From NCBI GenBank assembly GCA_963678675.1, contig OY783199.1:18570097-18634096 (forward strand): a DNA stretch of 64,000 nt, in the 5' to 3' direction. The notes under the pieces were generated by a model. It was not told the DNA's origin. It saw only the letters and a list, made by a program, of their open reading frames with translations, and ran no database searches. Positions 9,714 to 20,373 of the stretch are shown in pieces. Each line of letters starts with the position of its first letter. Positions within the stretch are counted from its first letter, which is position 1. Source of the stretch: Xiphydria camelus. Its lineage: Eukaryota > Arthropoda > Insecta > Hymenoptera > Xiphydriidae. Position numbers and translations under genes: made by a program.

Positions 9714-10290
9714 ACGACTATAATTAGGTATACAAGACCCGGCAGAGCGGTTGACAGCTTACTCCATTTGTGCCAATCTTGGCCACTACACGGCGCTTTC
9801 GGCGCACTTTCGAGATACGCAACAGACGTATAGTCCAGTAAACGAAGGTCTGAAATACGAATTTTTACCAGCCATGCTGCATTTTTGTTTAACGTTGTCA
9901 TTTGACCCTATAAAGGTCGAGACACACATTACCGGGCCGTGCCAGCAGGTACATTCTGTACGGTCGTTCGTCGGCGTTCGTAGGACCGCTCGACGAACGC
10001 CCACGTGTGTAAAACTAGCAAAATAGGAAACTTTCCCCTTGGACTAGGGGTTGTTCTTTTGAAAATTATGCTCTAACAAAATTATTAGACTGAAATTGTA
10101 CATAAGAACATTCTCTATTACTTTGTCTTATGAAGGTTGTTTGTAAATTTATTATTTCCGGACTTAGCGGCCGTTTATTGAACCCTTGGGGGCGGTTTTC
10201 GAAAAGTTTCCGATTTTGCTGACAAACCCTGAACAAATCAGCTCTTGTCCGGATTTTTTTTTCTTTTCAAACGACAATTTTACTGTATTA

Positions 10291-11213
10291 TTGGACAAGT
10301 GACCACCGTACCCCTGCCTCGCTAGGCGCCTTCCAAGTCAGTCGTCTCAAGATCATATCAGTTGTGCTGTGCGAGACGCGACTTGTGAATGCAAACTGGC
10401 AAACTCACGATAGACGGACATTATACATCGTTTCGTACCGTTTGATATATCACGACCACGAAAATACCCCGACACCTATAATATTAATATCACCATCAGC
10501 GAAGCATATACGAAGGGTACCGCGGAATATAATACAGTGCACACATTCAGCGTGTAAATACCTAGACAAGGAATGTAAACATCTGGATAGGAAAAGTCGG
10601 ACTTTTTTCCCGATCGAGCCTCCCGTTGGGCTGTTGGGATCCCGTCGGATCCGACTGTCTGAAACGATTGTCGGAGCGGAAGACTACCGCAGACATACGA
10701 CAAAATGCGTCAGACTCTTACTACTATCGGATCCGATTGTCGGAAACGGTATTGAGACGCAAGGATATTAGGGACCGAGTCCTCGTCACGCGCGGGACTC
10801 GTGAAAGAAAACTCGAAATTGCGGGCATTAAAAAACGCCCGTGAAAAGGCTGTAAACCGTCCTTGGTAATAACTCAACGGGAGGCTCGATCGGGAAAGTC
10901 CAACTTTCCGTGTCCAGATGTTTACATTCCTTGTCTAGGTGCTTACACGCTGAATGCACTGTACATATTCTGCGGTACGCTTCGTATATGCTTCGCTGAT
11001 GGCGATATTAATTATAGGTGTCGAGGTATTTTCGTGGTCGTGATATATCAAATGGTACGAAATGATGTGTAATGTCCATCTATCGTGCGACGGAACACAC
11101 ATGATTTCACCAGTTTGCATTCAAAAGTCGACTCTCGCACACCACAACTAATCTTGAGATGACTGACTTGGAAGACGACTAGCGAGGCAGGGGTACGGTG
11201 GTCACTTGTCCAA
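10291..11213. mobile_element. Element with about 340-bp terminal inverted repeats
   Basis: TTGGACAAGTGACCACCGTA at the left edge is mirrored at the right edge. The arms run 10291-10628 and 10874-11213 with scattered mismatches and small indels. The 245-bp centre has GGATCC-centred motifs that recur, inverted, in the tandem array at 11386-11850. There is no transposase frame and no obvious target duplication. Confidence 0.8.
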
Positions 11214-11385
11214 GGATAGCGAAGGGCAGAGGGTGCCCGTGCCCCCCTGAAATTGGAAAACTGGATGAGGCGCTGTTGCGCTTGCCGAAACACAATCGTA
11301 TGTTTGCTGCGTAGTATATAAAAACAATCGTAGAGAACGCGCCTTCCGATAGTCGGTAGGACGGTCGGACGCCTTCGGCCTGCAT

Positions 11386-11850
11386 CCGACTCGGATGTCC
11401 GATCCGACGTCGGAGCGGCAGTGTGCGGTAGGATCATATAAACTTAGAGTATTTTGAACTTCAGATTTCCGGATCTGACAATCGTTTCAGACAATCGGAT
11501 CCGATAGTAGTAAGTGTGCGGCCGCCCTCCGACTGTAAGTCGCATCCGACTCGGACGTCCGATCCGACATCGAATCGGCAGTGTGCGGTAGGGTCATGTA
11601 AACTTAGAGTATTTTGAACTTCAGATTTCCGGATCCGACAATCGTTTCAGACAAGCGGATCCGATAGTAGTAAGTATGCGGCCAGCCTAAGTCGCATCCG
11701 ACTCGGACGTCCGATCCGACATCGGATCGGCAGTGTGCGGTAGGGTCATGTAAACTTAGAGTATTTTGAACTTCAGATTTCCGGATCCGACAATCGTTTC
11801 AGACAATCGGATCCGATAGTAGTAAGCATGCGGCCAGCCTTAGCCGACGC
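11386..11850. repeat. Tandem repeat, three units of 150-160 bp
   Basis: CTCGGAYGTCCGATCCGA begins units at 11391, 11551 and 11701. Each unit has AAACTTAGAGTATTTTGAAC and a paired GGATCC motif around CAATCGTTTCAGACAA. Differences are mostly single bases. Confidence 0.9.
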
Positions 11851-12572
11851 GGTCGGCGTTTCGGCTTCGGGCGACGGCTCATTTCCCAATTTCAACGATG
11901 GGTTATCCTGCTGGTCGAGTTCGTTTCGCGTACACGCCCCAAACGCCCCGAGCCTAGCCAGATTACACGAAGCTACCGCTCTCTTGCGAGCGCTATTGAA
12001 ATGTAATTCCGAGCGCGAACCCGGGGCTTATTATCAGCGGGCTTAATGAAATTTGCCATCGCGAGGTTGAACTTCGTGTTTGGGGCGCGCTGCGCGCACA
12101 CACACGTGCAATATTAATTACGCGAGCTTCGCATTAATAATTCGTTTCGTTACTGCCGCCGTCGAGAGAACGGGCGGACTTTTTAATAAATTAGAATCTG
12201 GAATTCAGCCGTCATTCGACGGGGCGAAGAGTTAGGCGAAAATATAACCGCATTGTGTAGATAAGACGAAGAGTGACGAGGAGGTACGTCGAGAAAACAG
12301 TTTATTAATAGTTAATAACTGTAATTTCAAATACGGTGATATAAGTATTTCGTTGGGGTAAGAAAATATACGTAAATTTTTTTAATGTTTGCTTCATACA
12401 AATGGTTGCCTCGGAGGATTTAATTATACCAAATAAATATCGTAATAATTAACGAATATTTACTCGATCAAATAAAATGTTTATTTCGCCAAATTCAAAC
12501 AAAAATTTATGAATTACAAGTAGACTGTTTTCTTGATATAGTATTTTCTTGCTCGAAGATTTCCGTACACGG
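11851..12572. other. Intergenic, nothing recognised
   Basis: CpG-rich to about 12180, then AT-rich. The 72-codon frame at 11828-12046 has no recognisable similarity. Confidence 0.4.
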
Positions 12573-12775
12573 AAAAAAATTTACAAAAAAATAAAATTCA
12601 TATTATTCTATATCCCCCTAATTTTAATAAAATTTCTACTAAAACTGTTGATCCAAAAATTAGAGCTTCAATATGAATTTTAGGTAATCATAAGTGAATA
12701 ATAAATGTAGGTATTTTTGTTAAACAAAAAAGTAATAAGAAAATAATTAAAAAACAGAAAATATAAATTCGGGGA
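12573..12775 (-). pseudogene. Nuclear copy of mitochondrial nad4 (NUMT)
   Basis: On the minus strand this reads ...FLLLFCLTKMPTFIIHLWLP, then KIHIEALIFGSTVLVEILLK and LGGY. It matches the ND4 core 'KMPxxxxHLWLPKAHVEAPxxGSMILAGxLLKLGGY'. TGA must be read as Trp and ATA as Met, so the sequence makes sense only in the invertebrate mitochondrial code. Changes at otherwise constant positions (Ala to Ile, Pro to Leu) show decay after transfer. Its base composition is much more AT-rich than the flanks. Confidence 0.85.
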
Positions 12776-13437
12776 TGAGATTCGATACACTCGTCGACGA
12801 GTTCTATACAATATTTTTCAATTTATACGTATCTTGTTGCGACGAACGAACCGACGCGACGAGAGCAAATAAGAAGAGATAACCTCCCGCCGCGGCTGCC
12901 AGACGAATGAAAGTGTTTCCTCGAAAAGGCGCCGTTTCTATATATAACGGAAATGTACGTAGATATACGGATGTATACGTGGGACCGCGCGCGGTGCATG
13001 GGAAACTCGAATCGCGACTCGCGCGTAGAGGGTGGAACAGAGGGCGTGCCGATCGATGCCATCGTTGCTCTAGGTACCCGCCGACTTACCACCCCTGACA
13101 CCCGCCGACCAACCCCGCTTCCGTCATTCCCTCGTTCCCGGGCACCAAAGCGCATCAACGGCGCGTTCCGCGTTTCCACGCTCGCGCGAGTCCTATCGGG
13201 CCGATCGTCGTTTCGTCGTCAAAGCGTCTCGCCCACGTAAAGGTCGCGGATACGCGACTCCGGTACCCCTTTAGAAGATTCGTGGAAACGTGTACGTCGC
13301 GCCGGACGACGAACTTCGAGCGGATGGCGATATTCAGGGGTTACGAATATCGTCATCCGCTCGTTGGAGCTGGATTCCGGGAAATCACCGCCGATAGTCG
13401 GTAATCGAGTACAGGGTGTTCTTTCGTTGAATCTATA

Positions 13438-13813
13438 CACTGAGTAAACAATTTATTTTTATAGCCAATATCTGTACTCTTTTAATCTGTGTCGATGAAA
13501 ATCACTGAAAATCAGTAAAAAGTCACTGAAATTCAGTTTACTGGAATTACCTTATATTCACTGGATTCAGTGCCCGTACACTGATTCTCAGTTGTTTTGA
13601 CCGATTCGGATTAAGAGAGTATACTTGATTATGACGAAAGAAATATTTCTTTGGGCCCCAAGCAAATATTCGTTAGCTCTTACTCTATTTCTGTTTGAAC
13701 GAAAGAGACATTCTAATATAATTAATATATATTTACTTTGCCCAACGAAATATTTCTCTTTCGCCATAATCAAGTATACATTTATTAACTACAAATAAAC
13801 TCTTCTCTCAGTG
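13438..13813. mobile_element. Nested MITE cluster
   Basis: Outer ends CACTGAGTAAACAATTTATTT and AATAAACTCTTCTCTCAGTG face each other. Inside are a block with TTTTAATCTG...CGGATTAAGAGAG ends (13473-13619; compare 45000-45295) and a hairpin at 13619-13771 whose arms contain ATACTTGATTATGACGAAAG. The hairpin family recurs at about 34.2 and 36.3-37.2 kb. Confidence 0.65.
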
Positions 13814-13975
13814 CGGCTGATTTGTTTCGCTCGCGTCGTTATATTCTCTCCCGCGCTACACTTGAGTCTGATCTTAACCTCGATATCTCCGTGCACCGCA
13901 CGGCAGTCCATCACAAGTCATTTACTGTTCTCGCCCGCGCGCTCTTCAATCGGTTTTCGGCTGACGTTTGTGATA

Positions 13976-14234
13976 CAGTGAGGAGAATAATTTAGTTAAA
14001 ATGACAAAACGCATCTGGTTAAATGAGTTTAGTTATTCTAACCGAAATACTAGTAAGCTGAACCGAATATTCAGTTATTCTAATTATATGTTTAGTAATT
14101 AATTACATGTTTAGTTATTCTAACCAGAAAATGGTCAGTCCTACCAGACAGATGGAGGATCCATATTTTCATCAAACGGTTTGTTTATGGTCTCCAGGAT
14201 TTTGGTTAGATTGACCAGGTTATTTTTCTCAGTG
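13976..14234. mobile_element. MITE, ATGACAAAACGCRT family
   Basis: Ends CAGTGAGGAGAATAATTTAG and TATTTTTCTCAGTG. Internal AAAATGACAAAACGCATC and GGTCTCCAGGATTTTGGTTA are shared with copies at 35320, 61068 and 62486. Confidence 0.75.
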
Positions 14235-14325
14235 TGCTCTCTCGCTTCCCTCCTTCCGCAGGAGGCTGCAGGAATGTCGTTTACGTGAGGTAACGTCTAG
14301 ATAATTAGTTTTTTTTGCATAATTA

Positions 14326-14600
14326 AATATACATATGAAGGGTACAGGAAAAAAACAGGGAATATCCACTTTTCGTCGAAAATTGGGTTTTCATCGCTAT
14401 CTATAGTATTTTATGTGTACTTTTTGGTGGTAGGACTGTCACAGGAATAAAACGATAGATGTCCACAGAAAATGCAAATAAAATATTGGTATACAGGCAT
14501 AAAACAAGAGATCTCCAAGCTTAAAAAGCTTAATTTCTCAAGATTTTGTTTTTGTGACACATTCCCTGTTTTATTCCTGTACCCTTCATATGTTAAATAT
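14326..14600. mobile_element. MITE with CATATGAAGGGTACAGGA ends
   Basis: CATATGAAGGGTACAGGAAA at 14332 is mirrored by TCCTGTACCCTTCATATG ending at 14592. The internal sequence is AT-rich and non-coding. Confidence 0.7.
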
Positions 14601-14924
14601 CCTGTTGTATTTTTTTTATTTTGTCATTTATTCTGTTTTGTTTTTCCTTCACTTCTCTTCTATATACCCTTTTCTCTGTGGGCCCTTAAGAGACTAGTCT
14701 TAGAACCATTAATAAATGCTTTATATATATACACATACACACGCACGCACACATACCACCCTCGCGTGGAAGTTTCGACGTCTCCCTGGTGCCGCCGGCT
14801 GCTACTTTCCCCGAACTCCGTCCGCGCTCGGCGGAAAATCAATCCGCGTCCGTCCTTCGGTATTTTTGCGTATATTCGCGCGAGACGAAAAAACGACAAA
14901 AAGAGGCGAACAAAACGTTTCAAT

Positions 14925-15112
14925 CATGGAAAAAAGGAACCTGCAATTTTCACTGCTTCATCCAGCGGCGCTGAGATTCGAGCTCGTTTTCAAGAATTTG
15001 TACAGAGAACATGTTTCTATTTACTGTTTACAACTGTACAGATACTAGTTTAACCTGATATAATATCCGTTTGCACAGGACATTTTTTTCGATTCACCAG
15101 GAAAAATATTAT
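14925..15112. repeat. Repeat family with TTCAAGAATTTGTACAGAG
   Basis: Shares CTTCATCCAGCGGCGCTGAG, TTCAAGAATTTGTACAGAG and TTTACAACTGTACAGATAC with copies at 31005, 45305 and 48146. Flanking GGAAAAA motifs suggest a MITE, but the ends are not sharp. Confidence 0.6.
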
Positions 15113-15167
15113 ACAATTACCGCGTGTAATGCTGTAAAGCTTCTTAAGCGTAAAGTCGTAGTTTATG

Positions 15168-15540
15168 CTGGTAGATTTGACTAAATTAGCGATCACGGAC
15201 GGGGGAACGTAGATCAAGTTACTTGCATAATACTAATAATTTGCTAGACTTGACTACAGTTTGTTTTCATAAAACAATTTTTAATCATTATAATCGAATT
15301 ACTCAATTCAAGTAGTTAAATCGGCGTTCCCCCATCCGTAACCACCAACACTGAAAAAAGTATTTAGCTAATCCAGCTATATTTCTGGCTGCCTCAGACA
15401 CAACTAGAAAAATATTGCTAGCGTAGCAAGAATTCTTGCTATGGCGAAGCAAATTATCACTGCAATTACTATAATTTTCTAGTTGTGGCCAAATTGTTTT
15501 GAGTGAATTTAGTCAAATCTACTATTTTTCCCCTGTGTAG
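15168..15540. mobile_element. Element interrupted by a second MITE in its right arm
   Basis: GTAGATTTGACTAAATTAGC and GACGGGGGAACG on the left are mirrored on the right by CGTTCCCCCATCCG and AATTTAGTCAAATCTAC. The right arm is cut by the element at 15348-15505. Confidence 0.6.
15348..15505 (+). mobile_element. MITE containing TAGCAAGAATTCTTGCTA
   Basis: This 158-bp element has the core TAGCAAGAATTCTTGCTA and CCAGCTATATTTCTGGCTGC. The same element lies in reverse orientation at 53812-53983. Confidence 0.7.
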
Positions 15541-16127
15541 TTAAACTATGATTCTTGTCGTACTTTTTACTCCGTGAGTTCTGTATACGGATGATCGCAA
15601 TTCTAGGCACGGTGTACAGGTTTGAAGGTTATTCAGCGCAATTAGATTTGCAAAATTGAAAGTTTTGCGCGCAGCAGCTGTCGTGATTATGTTGATTCGA
15701 TTGGATTAAACCAACCGAGTTTAGGATACACTTCGGGGTAAAGTTCCTCTCCGACGTGGCTTGGCGAAGCCCGCGGGGTGACTTTCCCTTTATTCCTTTG
15801 ATTTAGATCGCCTTCGGCGACTCGCATTTTTTCCCAATTTTCATTACTTCTCTTTCTCTCGGTTACGACGATTTTATTTGCTCTGCGAATCCCGGAATAT
15901 GCGAACGAACGAAGATTTGGAAAAAAGGACCCCGAAGAAAATGCGGATTCTTCCGTATCGGTAAAGGGAGCGCGTGTCAGGCACGGCAGCCATATTCTGA
16001 CACGGCGTAACGAGTTTCACGCGGAGTTTCGCGGTCGTACGCGTGCAGGCAACTTCGTTCGCGCGGCGCGATGCAATTTGCTTTCGGCTCCGCTTTTCCA
16101 CAACGTGCATTGCAGCACGGGTATAAT

Positions 16128-17029
16128 GTAGGGGAGAGGTGGGATGAAAGGGGCACTTTTGTTTAATAATATATCTGACGATAACGATACGCTTCTGGTA
16201 ATAATAAGCTTCTCACTATTTTTACTTGTCTTATTTTTCAATTCTTAAAAAAGTGCATTTTGTCCCTTTCATAAATCGGCCGTACGATACTAGAAGGGGG
16301 ACGGTCTGATAAAACTTATACATTTCATAACATTCCTCTAAATTATCAAAACAATTGTGAATATTGTGTTCATTCAAACTCAGTCAGATAATGAAAGATT
16401 TATTTTGAAAAAACCTTTGAGCCAATTTGAGGTAGACTCTAATTTTGCTTTCTATGAAGCAGATAAAACCCTTTTTAAGTTTTATGACGTACTGATATCC
16501 TAGTTTTCTGACCAGCTGAGTATTCACTCCTTAATACATTATTGCTGATGTCTGAAATCGGTCGTATTGATATTCTCTCCTTAATAAATTATCGCTGATG
16601 TCTTTTATTAATTTGTAAGGGAACATCCTTCTTAAATTATTGCTCCGTCTTCCTCATAAATACGTCAACAAAATTGGAAACCTCTGATCTCTAAAGTTAA
16701 AGAATCAAAGAAAATGTACCTAACATTTCACGTTGCCGTTCTTGAACAAATATCCATCGAAATACAATAAAGACATCAATCAATGGTAACAGTACCTCAG
16801 AAAACGTTTTAGAAGAAAACTAAACGTTACTTTGCAGAACGAGAAATTTCAATCGCGTATCACCGCCAGATCCGAAACGACACCGGCTTGAAATCAGGCG
16901 CGGAGGGTTGAGCATGTATTATCGCTACCACAAAACCACAATGCTTTCGTTGTGGCGAGACCCTTCGACTTTCAGATAATTGCCATATCCATTTCAAGAC
17001 ACGCCCCCCTCATCCCACCTCACCCCTAC
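16128..17029. mobile_element. 902-bp element with 20-bp TIRs
   Basis: GTAGGGGAGAGGTGGGATGA at the left is mirrored, with one mismatch, at the right edge. Inside is a direct repeat of TCCTTAATAMATTATYGCTG (near 16530 and 16582). There is no coding frame and no clear target duplication. Confidence 0.65.
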
Positions 17030-18009
17030 CGTAGATTTTCGCCGGGGGAAACGGGGACAATCAGTTGGACTCCCACACACATCTTTGTACATCGCTTTAT
17101 TACCGTACTGTTACTTTGACACTGGTTATTTTTAAGAAAGATAATATCTAGCCCCTTCGTTATCCTTTCCTCGTCGTCCTTCATCGGTACATCTCCAAAG
17201 AATCTCGCGACTGGCCGATACAGCGGCGGAATAACGTCATCGGAAGCGATTTAACTCTGTACAAGTGGTCCGCCGAGGCGCGGCGTCTCGGACATCGTTG
17301 TCTCCCGGCGTCGCGACGCGCGTATCTACCCGCGGCACGTTCGGAGTCCTCGCGCTCCGCGTTTCCACCCCCGTCATAAATAAATATATCTCCGTGTAAC
17401 GTCGCGCGCGATACAGCGTCCCTTTGGCTTCAGCGCGCGTCGCTTTCCTCTCCCTTTTTCGTCGGCTCCGACAAATTCGTCAAATAACTCCCCCGTACAG
17501 CGAACGTTCCGTCGACACACGTCGTAGCCGCGGTCACGAACCTCGCGCGTGGCACGGAGGAAATTAATTCGCCGCACCCGACACACCATTATTGTCACTG
17601 TTGTTCTCTGCGTCCGATCGGAGAGCTGTCCCTGCCCGACATTGTTATCGCGACCCATTATTCGCAGGTCGACGTGTCGTGTCCGCGTTCTCCCCCTTCT
17701 CCTCCTCCGGTTTCATCCCTGGGCTGCGGATGACGGAGCACCCTCGTGTCTCCTATTTTTCCCGCGGGGTCCATCGCCATGATTCCTCCGCTCCTCCACC
17801 CGCGATCCCTTTCCGGGCGTCGTATAACGGACGAACACTTCACCCTTCCTTCTTCGCCCCTCGTCACGCGTCTCCAGCTCGTAGAGATCCGTGGTGATCC
17901 GATCGAACTAGAATCGCGCTGGAAGCACGGATCCGCGATCCCTGGCCGCGTCGTCGGGGCGCGGCGACGAGCGTTCATCCACCGTCGTCGGCGCCGCCGC
18001 CGCCGTGCG
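17030..18009. other. CpG-rich spacer 3' of the LRR gene
   Basis: Dense in CG dinucleotides. Open frames here continue as shadows of the high-GC composition. No protein similarity was recognised. It probably includes the 3' untranslated region of the minus-strand LRR gene. Confidence 0.4.
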
Positions 18010-20373
18010 TCACCACATTTCCGCCATCAGCGTGAGCGTGTGCACCTCGATGTTCTTCTGACGCTGGTAGCGATCCCTGCGACGCGTCGTGGCGCGACGC
18101 GAGAGAACCACCATCAGAGACGCCGCGGCGCCCAGCGCCGCCCCCGCCAGTATCAGCATCCCCGGATGCGCTCCGGCCGCGAGCGGCTCGGAGACGCGGG
18201 CTCCGCAATTGGCCGCGCGTTCTTCGCTGGAGTCGTTCGACGGGATCGCGTTCAGGGCGAGAAGATCGATCGGAAGCGCCGTGGTGTTATCGGAAGACGT
18301 GGAATTGTCTTCGAGATCGGAAGCACTTTGCGCTCTCGCCGCGGTCGTGGGGGAGGTTTCGTTCGGGTCGTTGGAACCGTGGTCGAGCTGGATATGCTCG
18401 GAGAACGCGTCTTCGTCGAGGAGCTTGACGTTCCTTCGTTTCCCGTCGTTCGTCGGCGCGCTGGACCGGGTAGCGGAGATCGTCGTCGAGGATCGGTCGT
18501 CCTGTGGTTGATCTCGGAGCTCGGCGACGGACGTCGTGCTTCTTGGTCTCACGGCGTTCCGTTTCGATTGAAGCAACGCATCAGACGCGTTCGTCACACC
18601 GATAGAGCGCGTCGAAGGCATGGAATCGGTAGCGTTCGTCGTGGAATACCCCTGCGTGACGATCGTCTCCGTGGTCGTAGCGTTTCCCCCGTCGAAATCC
18701 GCAACAGTCTCATTTTCGCGGTCCTCGCGACGACCGATGACAGCCGGAACCGGCAGATCGCGCAGATAAGATCCCCGCGCGGAGGACGGCTCGGCGCACC
18801 GCGCGACCGGTTCCGTCTCCTCGTGCCGTCTGATCCACTCGCCCAGCCAGTAGAGATCCTCGCTGCAGTTCCAAGCGTTTCCCGCGAGTCCCGCGCGGCG
18901 CAGCTGCGGCAGCAGGTAGCCCAGGTCCGAGCGGACGCTCGTGAGGTTGGCGCTCGACAGGTTCAGCTCCGCCAGGCTCTTGCAGGCCGAGAGCGCCGCG
19001 TCGTCGGCGAGGAGCTGCGCCGCGAGGACGGGGCTGCGCGAGACGTCGAGACGGACCAGGCGTTCCGGCGTCGGCACCGGAAAGGCCATGTCGCCGCGAC
19101 AGTCCTGACGGTTGCACTTGAGCGAAGTCAAGTTCGACACGCGAAGCGTCGCCAGGTTGCTCGGTCCGCTGAGCGCGCCGGCGGTCAGGAGCTTCACGGG
19201 ATTGCCGGACAGGTCCAGCTCGACGAGGGAGGAGAGCTGAGCGAACGCACCCTCTTGAATGTCCGCTATCGCGTTGCGGGCCAAGCTCAACACGGTCAGA
19301 CTGCCGGGCAGACTGCGCGGCACTTGGTCCAGCCGGTTGCCGGACACGTCCAGCTCCTCGAGGACCTCGAGCCGCCCCAGGGCGTCCTCCTCGACTTCCC
19401 GCAGTTGATTGTCCGACACGTCCAACAGTCGCAGCAGGGGGTAGCTGTCGAGATCGCCGTCGCAGATCCGCGTCAGTCGGTTGCCGGCCAGTCGAAGCGC
19501 GCGTACCGATTGCGTCAGGGCCGGTGGGACTCGCGCGAGACCCGTGCGCGAGGCGTCCACCGTTTCCCAGCGGCGCAGTCTCATCAGCAGCTTCACGTCG
19601 ACCTCGTCCGTGGGGTTTCCCGCGAGACGCAGCACGGACAGTCCGGAGGACAGGGGTGTCCGGGCGACGGAACCCCTCCACGACAGGTCCAGCTCCCGCA
19701 AACCGTGGCCGAGTCTCTTGAACCACGTGGCGTCGTGCACGCGCAGCCGATTTCCGCCGAGGTTCAGCCCTTCCAACGAGGGCAACGGCTGCGTCGCGGT
19801 GTCGGGCAGCGCGGTCAGCTCGTTGTCCGACAGATCGAGGTACCTGAGCGCGATGATACCGCGGAACGCGTGCTCGTTCACCGAGGAGATCCTGTTTCCC
19901 CGCAGGATCAGACGCTCCAGCTGGAGGAGCGGCTTGAACGCGAAGGCGTCGACGCCGCTCAGGAGATTGTCCGACGCGTCGAACGTCGTGAGGTTCGGGA
20001 CCAGCCGCCCGTTCGGCACCAGCACGCTCTTCAGGTCCGTCACGTTGTTGCGCGAGATGTTCAGCGTGACGACGTCCTCGAGGGCCGACCACGGCACGTT
20101 CAGAGTCACCAGCGGCGAGTTCCGCAGGATCAGCTCCCTCAGATTCGTCGGCGTGTCCTTCAAGTACTTCAGCAACCCGATCACCGCGGACCGGCTCGCG
20201 CCGTCTATCGTCAGGCGGCCGGTGCGGATCGAAAGGTCGCGCCACAGCGGGACACCGCCGTCGCACGTAACCGCTATCGCGTCGGGCGGCAGCGGCTGGC
20301 ACGCGCACGGTTTCGGACACGCCGCGGAGCCGCTCGCCGCGAACAGGGCGAGCAGCGCTATCACCGGCCACAT
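18010..20373 (-). CDS. Single-pass leucine-rich-repeat membrane protein, 787 aa
   Basis: An intronless frame from ATG 20371-20373. This ATG is chosen because a signal peptide (MWPVIALLALFAASGSA) follows at once. The frame is open 68 codons further upstream but that stretch is arginine-rich and unlike a leader. Residues 19-37 form a cysteine-rich N-cap (CPKPCACQ...C). Leucine-rich repeats of the LxxLxLxxN type fill about 75-500 (LRYLDLSDNELTALP, LVELDLSGN). A C-cap follows at 500-527 (NAWNCSEDLYWLGEWIRR...C). Residues 545-735 are a Ser/Thr/Asn-rich stalk with at least eight N-glycosylation sites. A membrane segment lies at about 738-758, then a 29-residue basic tail ending VHTLTLMAEMW. Such proteins act at the cell surface in adhesion or signalling. 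The exact orthologue is not clear to me. Windpipe and other insect LRR proteins are candidates only. Confidence 0.88.
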   Translation of the reverse strand: MWPVIALLALFAASGSAACPKPCACQPLPPDAIAVTCDGGVPLWRDLSIRTGRLTIDGASRSAVIGLLKYLKDTPTNLRELILRNSPLVTLNVPWSALEDVVTLNISRNNVTDLKSVLVPNGRLVPNLTTFDASDNLLSGVDAFAFKPLLQLERLILRGNRISSVNEHAFRGIIALRYLDLSDNELTALPDTATQPLPSLEGLNLGGNRLRVHDATWFKRLGHGLRELDLSWRGSVARTPLSSGLSVLRLAGNPTDEVDVKLLMRLRRWETVDASRTGLARVPPALTQSVRALRLAGNRLTRICDGDLDSYPLLRLLDVSDNQLREVEEDALGRLEVLEELDVSGNRLDQVPRSLPGSLTVLSLARNAIADIQEGAFAQLSSLVELDLSGNPVKLLTAGALSGPSNLATLRVSNLTSLKCNRQDCRGDMAFPVPTPERLVRLDVSRSPVLAAQLLADDAALSACKSLAELNLSSANLTSVRSDLGYLLPQLRRAGLAGNAWNCSEDLYWLGEWIRRHEETEPVARCAEPSSARGSYLRDLPVPAVIGRREDRENETVADFDGGNATTTETIVTQGYSTTNATDSMPSTRSIGVTNASDALLQSKRNAVRPRSTTSVAELRDQPQDDRSSTTISATRSSAPTNDGKRRNVKLLDEDAFSEHIQLDHGSNDPNETSPTTAARAQSASDLEDNSTSSDNTTALPIDLLALNAIPSNDSSEERAANCGARVSEPLAAGAHPGMLILAGAALGAAASLMVVLSRRATTRRRDRYQRQKNIEVHTLTLMAEMW

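Noticed and set aside
11386..11850. Possible CRISPR-like array
   Set aside because: Units of 150-160 bp are contiguous tandem repeats without spacers, in a eukaryotic genome.
18710..20371. 553-codon minus-strand frame
   Set aside because: A shifted-frame shadow of the LRR gene, with low-complexity Arg/Ala/Pro composition.
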